Source: Mesostigma viride (taxonomy: Eukaryota; Streptophyta; Mesostigmatophyceae; Mesostigmatales; Mesostigmataceae). From it: a stretch of DNA of 64,000 bases. The stretch covers positions 1,484,578-1,548,577 of the forward strand of contig RPFO01000213.1 in NCBI GenBank assembly GCA_009746045.1, in the 5' to 3' direction. A program made the position numbers and the translations under genes. The notes below the pieces were generated by a model. It was not told where the DNA came from, searched no databases, and saw nothing but the letters and a program-made list of their open reading frames with translations. Below are positions 25,639-34,808 of this stretch, piece after piece. Each line of letters opens with the position of its first letter. Position 1 is the first letter of the stretch.

Positions 25639-26406
25639 ATGGAACGTGACAGACGCCAGCACACCATGGAAGAGCTCGTGCGCAAGTACAACGACCAGAG
25701 CGCCTACGTGGCCGCGAGCGCCGGACGGACCTTCCGCCCCGTGCCCCTCGCCCGGGCCGCCCGGGCCTGGACGGGCAGGTGCAGCAGGTGCGCCAGCCCC
25801 ATCTCCCTGCGAGACCGCTCGGCCGTGTTCGGCCGCCCCGGCGCGTGGACCTGCTGGCCCTGCGCCCGCCTGCCCCTCGCCCCCCTCTTCGACGAGCTGG
25901 TGGAGGCCAGGGACAGGGCGCGCAGGTGCGGCCTGCCCAGGCCCGTGAAGGCAGACTCCGGCATACGCCCCCCGCCCATCCGCAGGCCGACGGGCGTGCG
26001 CCCCGCCGCGTGGGCGCGCGCAGAGAAGATGGCCAGGAACGCCAACGCGCGCATGCGGGCCGACGGGGCCAGGCCGTGTCTGGGCACCGCGCACGTCACG
26101 GCGCTCTACCGCTCGCTCCTGCGCCGACCGCGGTGCGCCCTGTGTCGCAAGCCGCTGGACATCGGACCCCGCGCCAGGAAGGGGGACCGCCCCTCGCTCG
26201 ACAGGCGCGACCCGGCCGACAGGAGCTACTGCGGGCGGAACGCGGCCCTGCTGTGCTTCGCCTGCAACCACGCAAAGCGCCTGCGCGACGGACTGCGCCT
26301 CTACCGCCTGCGTCTCCGCCGCGCAGGCTGTCGCTCGGGGGGTGAATGTAAAGAGGCGATTCGGTCTCCTCGAGATCCTCGGGATCGCTCCCATGATAGT
26401 ACGTAG
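25639..26406 (+). CDS. HNH-like nuclease with N-terminal zinc ribbon
   Basis: ATG 25,639 (or 25,666, MEELVRKYN) opens a 255-residue frame. An N-terminal CSRC ... CWPC pair forms a zinc-ribbon-like knuckle. In the C-terminal half CALC is followed by RPSLDRRDPADRSYCGRNAA and LLCFACNHAKRLR. The pattern C-x2-C ... SLDR.D....Y...N..LLC..CN..K is that of phage and viral HNH/recombination-endonuclease-VII-like nucleases. The last 30 or so codons overlap the opposite-strand gene at 26,096-27,145, so the true end of one of the two is uncertain. Confidence 0.6.
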   Translation: MERDRRQHTMEELVRKYNDQSAYVAASAGRTFRPVPLARAARAWTGRCSRCASPISLRDRSAVFGRPGAWTCWPCARLPLAPLFDELVEARDRARRCGLPRPVKADSGIRPPPIRRPTGVRPAAWARAEKMARNANARMRADGARPCLGTAHVTALYRSLLRRPRCALCRKPLDIGPRARKGDRPSLDRRDPADRSYCGRNAALLCFACNHAKRLRDGLRLYRLRLRRAGCRSGGECKEAIRSPRDPRDRSHDST

Positions 26407-27145
26407 GCGTGGGCCCCGGGGAGGCGGATCCGGGGAGGGTGCCGGCCGCCTGCGGGCTGTCTTCCACCGCTATGGGATTGAACGGGTCCGCCCCAGAAAA
26501 GGGGTCCGGATCGCGAGGGCTGGTCCTGGCATGTCGGGGAGGGGCGTTCACTGGTTGCCGCAAGCTCGGGAGCCCCTGCGGGCTGTCTTCCACCGCTATG
26601 GGATTGAACGGGTCCGCCCCAGAAACGGGGTCCTGATCGCGAGGTCTGGTCCTGCCAGCAGCCGGCTGTCGGGGAGGGGCGTTCACTGGTCGCCGCAAGC
26701 TCAAGACCCCGGGGCGCGTGTTGAAGTATCGGTTGATGACCATTTGCGGCGTGAGGCGGTCGGCGGCCCTTCTCCGGCTGCCGACGTTGATGGAATCGGT
26801 GAAATCGGCGTACCTGCCTCTATCCCTCCTGCTCGCCCGGATCCCGGGAATCGTGGAGGGGACGTCTGGATCGCCGTCCTCAACAACGGGCCTCTCGTAA
26901 CGATTGTGGACCTCTGCGGGATAGTAATTTTCGTATGTGGGCGAATTGAACTCGATCGGTCTCCCGTACTCGTCCACGTCGCCCGGCTGGTAGTACGCCG
27001 TGCTCGGGTCCCACTCGATGGTGTCCACGTGCATCCTCACGGCGTGCGGCCGGGCCGGCGCGTGACGGTGGCGGTGACAAAGCGACCCGGCGGCGGGCCT
27101 GTTTCGGCAGCGGCCCGTGCGGGTGACGTGTCTGCATTGAGGCAT
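26096..27145 (-). CDS. Cys3-His knuckle protein with internal repeats; C-terminal end uncertain
   Basis: ATG 27,145 gives Cys4, Cys13, Cys23 and His26 (C-x8-C-x9-C-x2-H), then a His/Arg-rich patch. The body is Pro/Asp-rich and disordered, with two tandem copies of a unit containing SGADPFNPIAVEDSPQ. After about residue 265 the frame only runs antisense to the HNH gene and reads Arg/Gly-rich text, so the gene may end near 26,350. A TATAAAGAGC-type string and an AACGCG motif lie 10-40 bp before the ATG. Confidence 0.5.
   Translation of the reverse strand: MPQCRHVTRTGRCRNRPAAGSLCHRHRHAPARPHAVRMHVDTIEWDPSTAYYQPGDVDEYGRPIEFNSPTYENYYPAEVHNRYERPVVEDGDPDVPSTIPGIRASRRDRGRYADFTDSINVGSRRRAADRLTPQMVINRYFNTRPGVLSLRRPVNAPPRQPAAGRTRPRDQDPVSGADPFNPIAVEDSPQGLPSLRQPVNAPPRHARTSPRDPDPFSGADPFNPIAVEDSPQAAGTLPGSASPGPTPTYYHGSDPEDLEETESPLYIHPPSDSLRGGDAGGRGAVRRAGALRGCRRSTAGPRSARSSSCRPGRACRARGGPPSWRGVRCPAACDTGRTAVGAGASGRAP
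26451..26700. repeat. Two tandem units inside the knuckle gene
   Basis: A block beginning tgcgggctgtcttccaccgc occurs at about 26,451 and again about 126 bp later, near 26,577, nearly identical, with a third partial match to gttcactggtcgccgcaagc near 26,680. The period keeps frame (42 residues). Confidence 0.75.
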
Positions 27146-27174
27146 CTCGTGCTCTTTATACGCGCGTGGGAAAA

Positions 27175-27182
27175 TTAACGCG
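27175..27182 (-). promoter_or_regulatory. CGCGTTAA motif upstream of the knuckle gene
   Basis: On the minus strand CGCGTTAA lies about 30-37 bp before ATG 27,145, with TATAAAGAGC in between. It resembles the motif before the KilA/BRO genes but is not identical. Confidence 0.25.
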
Positions 27183-27569
27183 CCACCCCGCACACTATCA
27201 CCCCCATACACATAGCGGCATGACCGGCGACGACGGCTGCACGCACGCGCCCACGAACTCGCACATCAGACGCGCCTCGGACAACCAACCCGGATGCATC
27301 ATGGCGCGACACTCATATGCCGAACCACGAGATTATTTTAGCGCGACCATAAACGCACGCACACCGACAGCGGACTTGCCGACGTACTCACACACTCGCA
27401 CACTCGTACTCTCGATCACGGACTCGCGCGCGGGGGGAACAGGGAAACAGACAAGCACTCGGCGCGGAACGGGGGGGACACGCTGCGGGGGCCCCAAGCA
27501 CTCGGCGCGGAACGGGGGGGCAACGCAGGGGGGAACAGGGGGAAAAGAGGGGGTCACTCACGCAGTTGC

Positions 27570-27650
27570 TGGCCTAGAGGGTGGGGCCGGAAACAGCATG
27601 CTTGATCAGGGCGTGTGTTTCGAGCCTAACTGGCCAGGAGTGTCTAGCCG
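27570..27650. repeat. Host dispersed repeat, copy 1
   Basis: About 75 bp around ggtggggccggaaacagcat and gcctaactggcc recurs at 55,280-55,355 with only about four mismatches. It marks the start of host-type sequence at the viral edge. Confidence 0.75.
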
Positions 27651-28514
27651 GGTGCGTCCTTACATATACATGTGTGGCCGGGGATCGATTCAGAAACACG
27701 AAGTGCAGTGATCTAATCAAGAAATTCTAACCAGGCTGTCTATCTCAAAAAGTAGCAATCTGACTAGACCGCGCTCAAGTGCCATTGACTCAGCCCGTCT
27801 CACGTTTCGAGACTGAACAAGTCTCGAGTGGACACATGTGTAGTATGTAGTACTCCTACACACACAGATCTCGAATGATTTATCTAGTACCAAATCCAAA
27901 AGGCTTGCATCACTCCCCGGAAAGGAGAACTTTTGCGGATGACTGTAGGTGTCAGTTGGCGATGCCTTAGGATCCGGAGACGTCCGTCCTATAGTCAGCG
28001 AAATTGGTGCGAGAGGTCCCCAGTTCGATTCCGGCCTGGATTCATTTGCAGATCGCGTTTTCCGCGGACCGGCACTGAACGCAAATGGTTTTCACCTTTG
28101 CGGCGTGCCAAACCAGAATTGACTCATGTCACATTACTCAGCGCATTATCGATCATGATCATGATATGGTTGTGGGTGAATTAACCCTGGGTACGCCCCT
28201 AAAACCCCTCAGGCTCTGGGAGCTAGAGGCCTTTAAATTCTCCAGAACCGGCGCCCCTAAATGAGTTCCAAGCTAGCGCCGATCTGTGGCCACTGCTGGA
28301 CCATGGGGCAGCCTTATTGCATGCGCTATGCTTTTGCTATGTTGAAGCTTTATTATATCCGCGTGCAGTAGTTGCTGGACTCTTCCAGTGAGCAGTTTAA
28401 TTGAACGTACCTGTGGCCTGCCTTTCAAGGCAACGAGAGAACTGAGGGGTGGGTCCCATGCCCCCTTGTTGTTGTGCATCAAACAGGGATGACAGGTACT
28501 TAAAAGTTGGTACC

Positions 28515-28565
28515 CCGTGCATGACTCTTCCAACGGAGCCACAGGTGAATGAATGAATGAATTAT
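28515..28565 (+). repeat. LINE/SINE-type 3' end with short tail
   Basis: The segment ctcttccaacggagcc with a following (aatg)n run matches the hairpin-plus-tail ends at 58,340, 61,410 and elsewhere. It is the most diverged copy. Confidence 0.45.
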
Positions 28566-28980
28566 CCATCATATGTCAAATGGACACAGGCATGTATGCT
28601 GCCAGCGCTGGGCTAGTTAAAATCAATCAGGGGCCATTTGAAGAAAGCGATGGAACATTTATGCGGAACCAGCCTGCAATACAGAAATAAAAAAAACAGC
28701 GCGCTGGCCTGAAATCTGGAGAGATCTAGCTTGAAATATCTTTGTAGGAAAACCTGGATATGCACACACACATATAAACAAACGCAGGCACGAATGCCCA
28801 CACTAACATGCAATATACCGCAATATGCGCGGGTGCAGTTTGGCACCCACGTGACGCTGGCATGTGCTTATATTAATTAATAATTAAGATGCAATATAGA
28901 GGATGTTTAGGGAATGTAAACTACGTAGACAGCAGAGTATGTGGACGCTGGACCAGACACTGTATGATCACAGCATTATA

Positions 28981-31536
28981 CTAATCCAGCTTGTAACGGC
29001 CCGTTGGATACACTGACCGGCCCCTGGTCACGTCGCCACCTGCCGCCATGCTAGCCTTGTGAGCCGGTATCACCTGACCCTGTCCCCCCCCTGGTGTCAG
29101 AGCCCTGACTTCAGGGCGGCTGCAGGGGGGAGAGACGCCAGGTTTGGTCGCCACCTGGAGGTAGCTCTTCGTAGGACTCGCCATGGCTGTCCCCCCGTTG
29201 CAAGCACCGTTTACCACGGGTGCATGTGGCTTACCAGCTGGCACCTCGGTGCACGAAGGAGCTGTCTGCGGTTGCGGGGGTGCATTGTTTGCCGCGCCTG
29301 CCGCAGGCGGTGCCTGCGCACACCCCACCCCCACCCACCCCGGCTGTTGCGGCTGGATCACCCCTTCGCCCAAGTCGCCAAACATCGCGGCCAGATCCTG
29401 GCAACTTGACTCTCCTGGAGCGCTGCCTGCCACCGCAAGTGGGGCGCTGCTAGGCCTGCGCGCACCCTCATTCGCGAGGGTACGGGCGTCAGCAGAAGGA
29501 TTCCTCACTGTGAACAGCACATCGTGGGTAGCCATGCTGGCGGGGATGTCCCATGGGACGTCTGCGCTCAGCCTGCGGTGTCCCACCACCTCCCCACCTG
29601 CGCTGGTGGGGTCCTCCGCGGGGGTACCAGGCGCCGCCACATGCTGCGATGATGCATGCCCTCCCGGCGGCTGCCAGTGAGGATGCTGGCCTGCTGACTG
29701 TGAGTGTGGCAACGAGGGCCCCTGCGTGGGTTGCTGCGTGTGTTGCTGCGGGGTTTGCTGCGAGGGCTGCCATGAGGGTTGCTGCTGTCGCACTGGCCCC
29801 TGTGGTGTCTTGACCGCTGCTTCTGTTCCGTGCGTTGCCGCCGGCTCAAACTCCATCGGCTGCGGCGGATGTGGATTGTGTCCATCACAATGCTGGCGCC
29901 CTTGCTGCTGCTGGTGCGGCGGCTGCGGGGGCGGCGTTGCCGGCGGCATCTGCTGCGTCTGACGATATTGTCCCTGCTGGTGGTGGTGCATCGGCAGCTG
30001 CTGGTGGTGCTGCTCCTGCTGCTGCATCCCCGGTGGCTGGTGATGCTGGTGATGCTGGTGCGGCGGCGGCGGCGGCGCCGCCGGGGGCCCTTGCAGCTGG
30101 TCATGTCGTTCCCCAGCCTGCTGCTGTTCAATCCCACCCTGTTGCTGCAGCTGGTGGTGCGAAGGCTGCGGCGCCGCTACCCCACACGGAAGCCCTACCC
30201 CGCACGGCGGCTGTGGTGGCGGCAACTCATGAGGCCACTGGAGCACCACCCTGCACTTTTTGAGCAGGTGGCTCTTGCCCAGGCGGAAGCCAGGGAAGAC
30301 CGTGAACGCGACCAGGTGGGTCGATGCGTCCCTCTGGCCCCAGTCATCCTCGAACTCCACGCATGCGGGGCTGGCTTTATCCCCTGCCACCCGCCACACC
30401 ACCTCTGGGGGCACCTCGAACGCGTACGCCAGCACATGGAGCCGCCACATGGACCACGAGGCAGCCTCTAGCAGGTCCTTGCATTCCCCAAACACCACCT
30501 GGTACAGTTCCTGCGATTCCCCCATTGTCTGCTGTAGGCGCCCCGCAAAGCCATGATGCCAGTTTACCACTGGGCCATGCTCGGCAGGGGGGAAGCTCTC
30601 CCCATGATAGGCCGCGGACAGGGACAGGTACCGCTGCTCAAAGTGGGCTGCCCTCTCCTTCCTGTCCAGCAGCAGGCAGGAGGAGCCCCGCGCGTGGAAG
30701 GATTCGCACTCGAACGCGGTGAACGCCGCCTGTGACAGCAGCCCGATCAGGGCTTGCTTCAGGAACCGTTTCTCTGCGATGGCGGGTGGCCCAGCAGGCA
30801 ACGCAAAGGAAGAGGATAGCCACATTCGCAGCAACTGCTGGCCTTGGTCCGACTTCCATAACATCAGAATGACTTTGGTGCCGACCTTGTTGAATGCATT
30901 GTATACAGAGTCACATGCTCCCCCAAGCTCGCTTGGAATGGCGCAGGATTCCGAGTAAGAGCCACCCAGTTTGGCTGGATCCGAGGCTGCCTGTCGCTCA
31001 GCGGCAGACAGCTGGGCTCGCAGGGTAGTCACTTGCCGCTCGGACGAAAATAACTGGTCTCGCAGCGTGCCGATTTCCCGCTGCAAACGACACTGCTCCG
31101 CCTGTCCTTGTTGCATTGCTCCTCCGTACTCGCTTCGAAGGCTTTTCAACTGTTGCTCGCACTGCTTGAGAGAGCTCACCTCGTTCCTCAAATTTTCGAT
31201 TTCTTTCGTCACCAGCGCAAGCCTGGACTTATACGGTGACATAAGCACAGAAGAATACTGCTGAATCACCGCACTGACCGCAGTCTGCACCGCCTCCGGA
31301 AAAGTGTCGAGGTTTACATCGTCGGGTAGAAAAAAGGTGCAGGACTTGATGACGTTAAAATCGCCGGGCGCGCTCGATGGCGCTAAGCGCACGTTCTGAC
31401 TATCAGAATGCCCGTCCGGCCTCGCGTCTTGCCCGCTGCTTCCCTGGCCAGAACCCATATTGCCAGACTGACGACCGCTTTTTTTACTCCAGCCCATGCC
31501 TAAGCCTACCCCGATGCCAAAGGGCCACTGGAACAT
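28981..31536 (-). CDS. GIL1/IRKI-like plant-type protein, 851 residues
   Basis: A single-exon open frame runs from ATG 31,536. Residues 55-190 contain a coiled coil (LALVTKEIENLRNEVSSLKQ and LRDQLFSSERQVTTLRAQLS). Residues about 195-450 are globular, with SMWRLHVLAYAFEVPPEVVW and later STHLVAFTVFPGFRLGKSHL. The W.LH.LA.(S/A)F ... VAFTV.PGF..GK pattern is what I know from the C-terminus of GIL1/IRKI-type plant proteins (gravitropism and kinase-interacting family). Residues 470-650 are Gln/His/Pro-rich and disordered, and the end is basic. This is host coding, with GC content and codon style unlike the viral part. The family call rests on memory of the motif. Confidence 0.5.
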   Translation of the reverse strand: MFQWPFGIGVGLGMGWSKKSGRQSGNMGSGQGSSGQDARPDGHSDSQNVRLAPSSAPGDFNVIKSCTFFLPDDVNLDTFPEAVQTAVSAVIQQYSSVLMSPYKSRLALVTKEIENLRNEVSSLKQCEQQLKSLRSEYGGAMQQGQAEQCRLQREIGTLRDQLFSSERQVTTLRAQLSAAERQAASDPAKLGGSYSESCAIPSELGGACDSVYNAFNKVGTKVILMLWKSDQGQQLLRMWLSSSFALPAGPPAIAEKRFLKQALIGLLSQAAFTAFECESFHARGSSCLLLDRKERAAHFEQRYLSLSAAYHGESFPPAEHGPVVNWHHGFAGRLQQTMGESQELYQVVFGECKDLLEAASWSMWRLHVLAYAFEVPPEVVWRVAGDKASPACVEFEDDWGQRDASTHLVAFTVFPGFRLGKSHLLKKCRVVLQWPHELPPPQPPCGVGLPCGVAAPQPSHHQLQQQGGIEQQQAGERHDQLQGPPAAPPPPPHQHHQHHQPPGMQQQEQHHQQLPMHHHQQGQYRQTQQMPPATPPPQPPHQQQQGRQHCDGHNPHPPQPMEFEPAATHGTEAAVKTPQGPVRQQQPSWQPSQQTPQQHTQQPTQGPSLPHSQSAGQHPHWQPPGGHASSQHVAAPGTPAEDPTSAGGEVVGHRRLSADVPWDIPASMATHDVLFTVRNPSADARTLANEGARRPSSAPLAVAGSAPGESSCQDLAAMFGDLGEGVIQPQQPGWVGVGCAQAPPAAGAANNAPPQPQTAPSCTEVPAGKPHAPVVNGACNGGTAMASPTKSYLQVATKPGVSPPCSRPEVRALTPGGGQGQVIPAHKASMAAGGDVTRGRSVYPTGRYKLD

Positions 31537-33160
31537 TCAGAAGTCCAGGCGTTGTAACCCTTCATTTACCAGGTAAAGTCCACCGCTGCGTATGCTTAGA
31601 CCGTGCGTATAGATACACGCCACAACTGGCCGACCATCCCGCTTGACGCCCCCCTGTGCACTCCAGCAAAGTCAGCAATGTGGGGCGTTCCGTCGACTGG
31701 TGACTGGTGCCCCTCGATATACCGAACACAGGCACAGGCCAGATACAAGACTTCGAGCCCATGACCGAAAATTTACCTTCAGCTATTTAAGTGCTCTTCT
31801 CAATCATCATGCGACATGCGCCATCTCATGATTCTAGAAGAAATCATGACTCCTAGACTCATGTACAGTGAGACAGACATGTATACTCATGTACTGTGAC
31901 TAGAGACTCGCGACTCTCATGTGCGGCGAGGGACACAAGAACTCATGACTCTATACAGGCACCGTGGCGTACACTGTACAGTATCTTCCACCACGTGTTG
32001 CAGTGTAGGACTACCGCGAAAGATCTGGCCACTTGGCGGCACTCAGCTACGGTTTGATTTGTTCCGTCGAAGGCGTTATATATGGCCACTTACGGGGCTC
32101 TGCAAGCTAGCTACACTGCATACAGTGGCGCAATTACGGTGGACCTGCGCATACATATGCATGCGTATATAATTAAGGTCCACCGTCACCTTACACATCG
32201 TCCTAGAGGCGCTAGCTAGTTTAACGTTCATGCAATTACTGATGGGAGTTCAGGACGGCATGCCGTGGCGACTTGCGAATCAAGCAAACCATAACCTTAT
32301 GCGTTGCCCGCTAGTGCTGGCAAGCAGTTGAAGGCCATTAGGCCACAATGCTAAGATATCAAGTTGACGACGAGGTCGATAACTACCAGATGGAAGCAGG
32401 TTGGAAGTCACCATTTTAAACAGCTTAAGATATAACGTAAAGACCATATTGCCCCGGAAGGCAACGTGCCCGTGTTCATACGCTCGGCAAGCCCCGCCTA
32501 ATATTCACAAAGCGTAAAATATCATCTCAATACGTACGTACGCTTAGTTCATTGCTGTGCGTATGATCGCTTCAGCATCGTCATACCGGCCTATCGCCGG
32601 CAACTTCTGTTGCTCAAAAGCTTTTTATATGCACTAGTACAAAGGAGCCAAGGTCTGTGACTGAAACGACTGCGGCACTGTTTTCCTCTGAAATCGCCCC
32701 GCGAAGAATGCCTGGCAGTAGGGTCGTCAAGATGGGCTTGTGGTGGTTTTACTTGGAAGCCCCGTAGATGAACCCAGCAACTTGACACGGCAGCCTCGGC
32801 TCATATGCACCGACTTGGCAGGCTACCGTACCCACCCTAAATCCGGGTTTTTCATTGTTATATCTACATCCCCCCAGGGAATCTGAAGTAGGCACTATAA
32901 ATATACTATACCGTTATGGTTCAGTCTGTCAAGGTCGCGTCAGCATATTGATTGTTGCGATGGTGGCATGATGGTGTAGTGTCCGCAGGTGTGGGGAGTT
33001 CTTTCTGAACTCAATGGGTGGGACATCTAGAAATCTATTTTCCCAAGTACCAGATCTAGAAATCCATTTCCTTCACGTGCGTCGGGCTTTAACTACGGCG
33101 ACTCTGCCTTCTCTGCACTGCGCCCATTTTTCCGGCTGGGCATGTGCAGTCCAAGGCATT
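31537..33160. other. Upstream of the GIL1-like gene; no gene recognised
   Basis: Intergenic host DNA, moderately AT-rich, with repeated catgtac/ctcatgact strings around 31,830-31,950. No open frame of interest was found. It ends near the gypsy relic. Confidence 0.5.
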
Positions 33161-33304
33161 CTCACGCAGACCTCCTCAGCACGCCTTTGAACCGCAACAT
33201 AGTCCTAAGCCTTGGCCTCAGCTGCACTCTGGGCGATACGTTGGCGGCAGCTCGTAGTTTGTGGGCAAATCGTGTCAAACCCCTGGGTTCAGTGGTGCAC
33301 TGAA

Positions 33305-34140
33305 CTAAGTACGCCCTCTTGCCCAGCGTGGCGGCACACAACAAACTGTGCAAGCTGTGTACCACGTGTGGAAGGGTAGCTTGCATCGCCTGGCTCCCAC
33401 ATGAAACGTTATACTGATGGCTACTGTCATCTGGAGGTAGACCAATGATTCCCGGGCGTGGCGGCGAATCATTAACCCTAAACGACCCTCAATGGGGGAG
33501 CCTGCAGAGATGTGCACCCATCCACCCGAAGAGGTCACCCTGTAGCAAGTCATGGCAGTCCCTTGGGTCGGCACCCAGGTTTAATGGCAGCACTCCCCAT
33601 CCCCGACCGCGACACATTGGGCAGCAGTCAGATGGGCATTACAGCCCCTGGGATGAGATGGCACATCCTAGAGAGCCTGTCCATCACCACCAATATCATG
33701 TCATTACCAGCATCAGACATAGGCACGCCACTTATGAAGTCCGTTGTCACACTGATCCAAGGTCTCAAGGGGATAGGCATGGCCATGGGAAAGATGGGGA
33801 CAGCCTGGTTCCTAACCTTGTTCCTCTGACAGGAATCACAGGAAGCCACGTAGGCTCACTTGTCACGAAACATTCCAGGCCACCAAAACCTCTCCTGTAC
33901 CTCGTGGAGGAGCTTGGCATACCCAAGGTGGCAGGCAGTCACATCATCATGAAAACAATGCAACACAGTAGGGATGGCCATTTCTGGCGCATATACTTTC
34001 CTGGTCACCACATGATCAGCATCCTGGGTGTGGACATAAAGGACCCCCTCCCAATACTCCACAGGCCTATAGACGGATTACCCAAACTCCCCTCCTGGAT
34101 AGCCTTAGTGGCCAGGTCCTCAGTCTTAGTGAAAGCCTTG
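33305..34140 (-). mobile_element. Ty3/gypsy relic, integrase part (left half of split element A)
   Basis: Minus-strand text includes CDSCQRNK, then TTDFISGVPMSDAGNDMILV with VVMDRLSRM, the gypsy integrase catalytic region, and upstream CHLGYAKLLHEVQERFWWPG, the integrase zinc domain. It runs up to the insertion site at 34,140. The other half, with RNase H and RT, is at 53,566-54,860. Together they are one broken old element (several breaks) split by element B. Its outer ends were not found. Confidence 0.75.
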
Positions 34141-34808
34141 TGTTACGTCCCGGCCCTTTTGGACGGACGTAACAATGGAATAAATTATGTAGTTTGACTT
34201 GTTGTCATGGTCCGTAGGACTTTGGGACTCATTTCGGGACTTAATTTGGGAATTGTCCCTTGGTCAGGACTTTTGTATGGAACTATGACAGTTTGGGTGA
34301 TTCGGACCAGTTATTTTGGGCCTAGGTTGTTGTATGCGTGTATCTTCTAGGGGCCGGTGCAGTCGCGCCGCGCTGCGTACTTTATAGCTAGTTGAGATAT
34401 TGTACTCATGCGTGGATTCTGTAGGCGAGGGTCGATGTCGACCCGAGGATCTTGTGTGGACTGCATGCTTTGGAAGGTCGGCGCCATGTCGGCGCCCCTT
34501 GCCAGCGTAGTGGCAGACCTAGGTGAAATTGGTCCGAGGACGAGAGTCTCGTCCTCTTGGTTTAATGAATGATAAGTGCGAATACGCCTACACATTGAGC
34601 CCGGGGCATTATCCATTTGTAATTGGTATTGCTAGCCAATATAAGTGTTAACTAATTAGCTTGGCATTAAGCCGTGATGCCAGATATCTCACGACTCACG
34701 TCGTGAAGCGCAACCTACTTTAGGCTATCTTGAATTATTCCTAATTCCGGCAAGGAGGGTCTTTCGCTACGTAGCTCAGGCTAGGTGTGTCTGGGCAGGG
34801 ACGTAACA
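34141..34808 (+). repeat. 5' LTR of element B
   Basis: It begins TGTTACGTCC and ends GGGACGTAACA, near-inverted ends. It matches the copy at 52,894-53,565 with only a few differences including a small length change. Confidence 0.9.

Larger units (their letters stand above)
1..27200. mobile_element. Endogenous giant-virus-like segment (left end outside window)
   Basis: Dense, intron-free, GC-rich genes lie on both strands with short spacers, in contrast to the sparse, repeat-rich sequence after 27.6 kb. Families typical of nucleocytoplasmic large DNA viruses are present: KilA-N and BRO-like proteins, a DUF5767-like protein, RING and U-box-like proteins, PD-(D/E)XK and HNH nucleases and a P-loop kinase. 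Hallmark genes (major capsid, DNA polymerase B, packaging ATPase) are not in the visible part. Most frames are open and a few genes are broken, so the insertion looks fairly young or was recently acquired. The right edge falls between about 27.2 and 27.6 kb. An assembly chimera cannot be excluded from sequence alone. Confidence 0.75.
27183..28980. other. Virus-host junction zone and gene-free host DNA
   Basis: Up to about 27,550 the sequence is GC-rich and carries two short direct repeats (agcactcggcgcggaacggg at 27,451 and 27,497 approximately). From about 27,570 the GC content drops and host-type repeats begin. No open frame here is convincing. The junction most likely lies between 27.2 and 27.6 kb. 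Confidence 0.5.

Noticed and set aside
1-27200. Bacterial or plasmid origin of the GC-rich part
   Set aside because: No ribosome-binding sites before starts, no operon-like strand bias and no bacterial families; the gene content is that of large eukaryotic DNA viruses.
27990-28060. tRNA-like B box (agttcgattcc) with an A-box-like string
   Set aside because: The T-arm-like string is present but no acceptor, D and anticodon stems can be folded around it by eye. It may be a tRNA-derived SINE remnant, but this is too weak to list as a gene.
34347-34616. Identical 89-residue minus-strand frames in both LTRs of element B (also 53,100-53,369)
   Set aside because: They are identical because the LTRs are, and no motif or codon signature suggests a protein.
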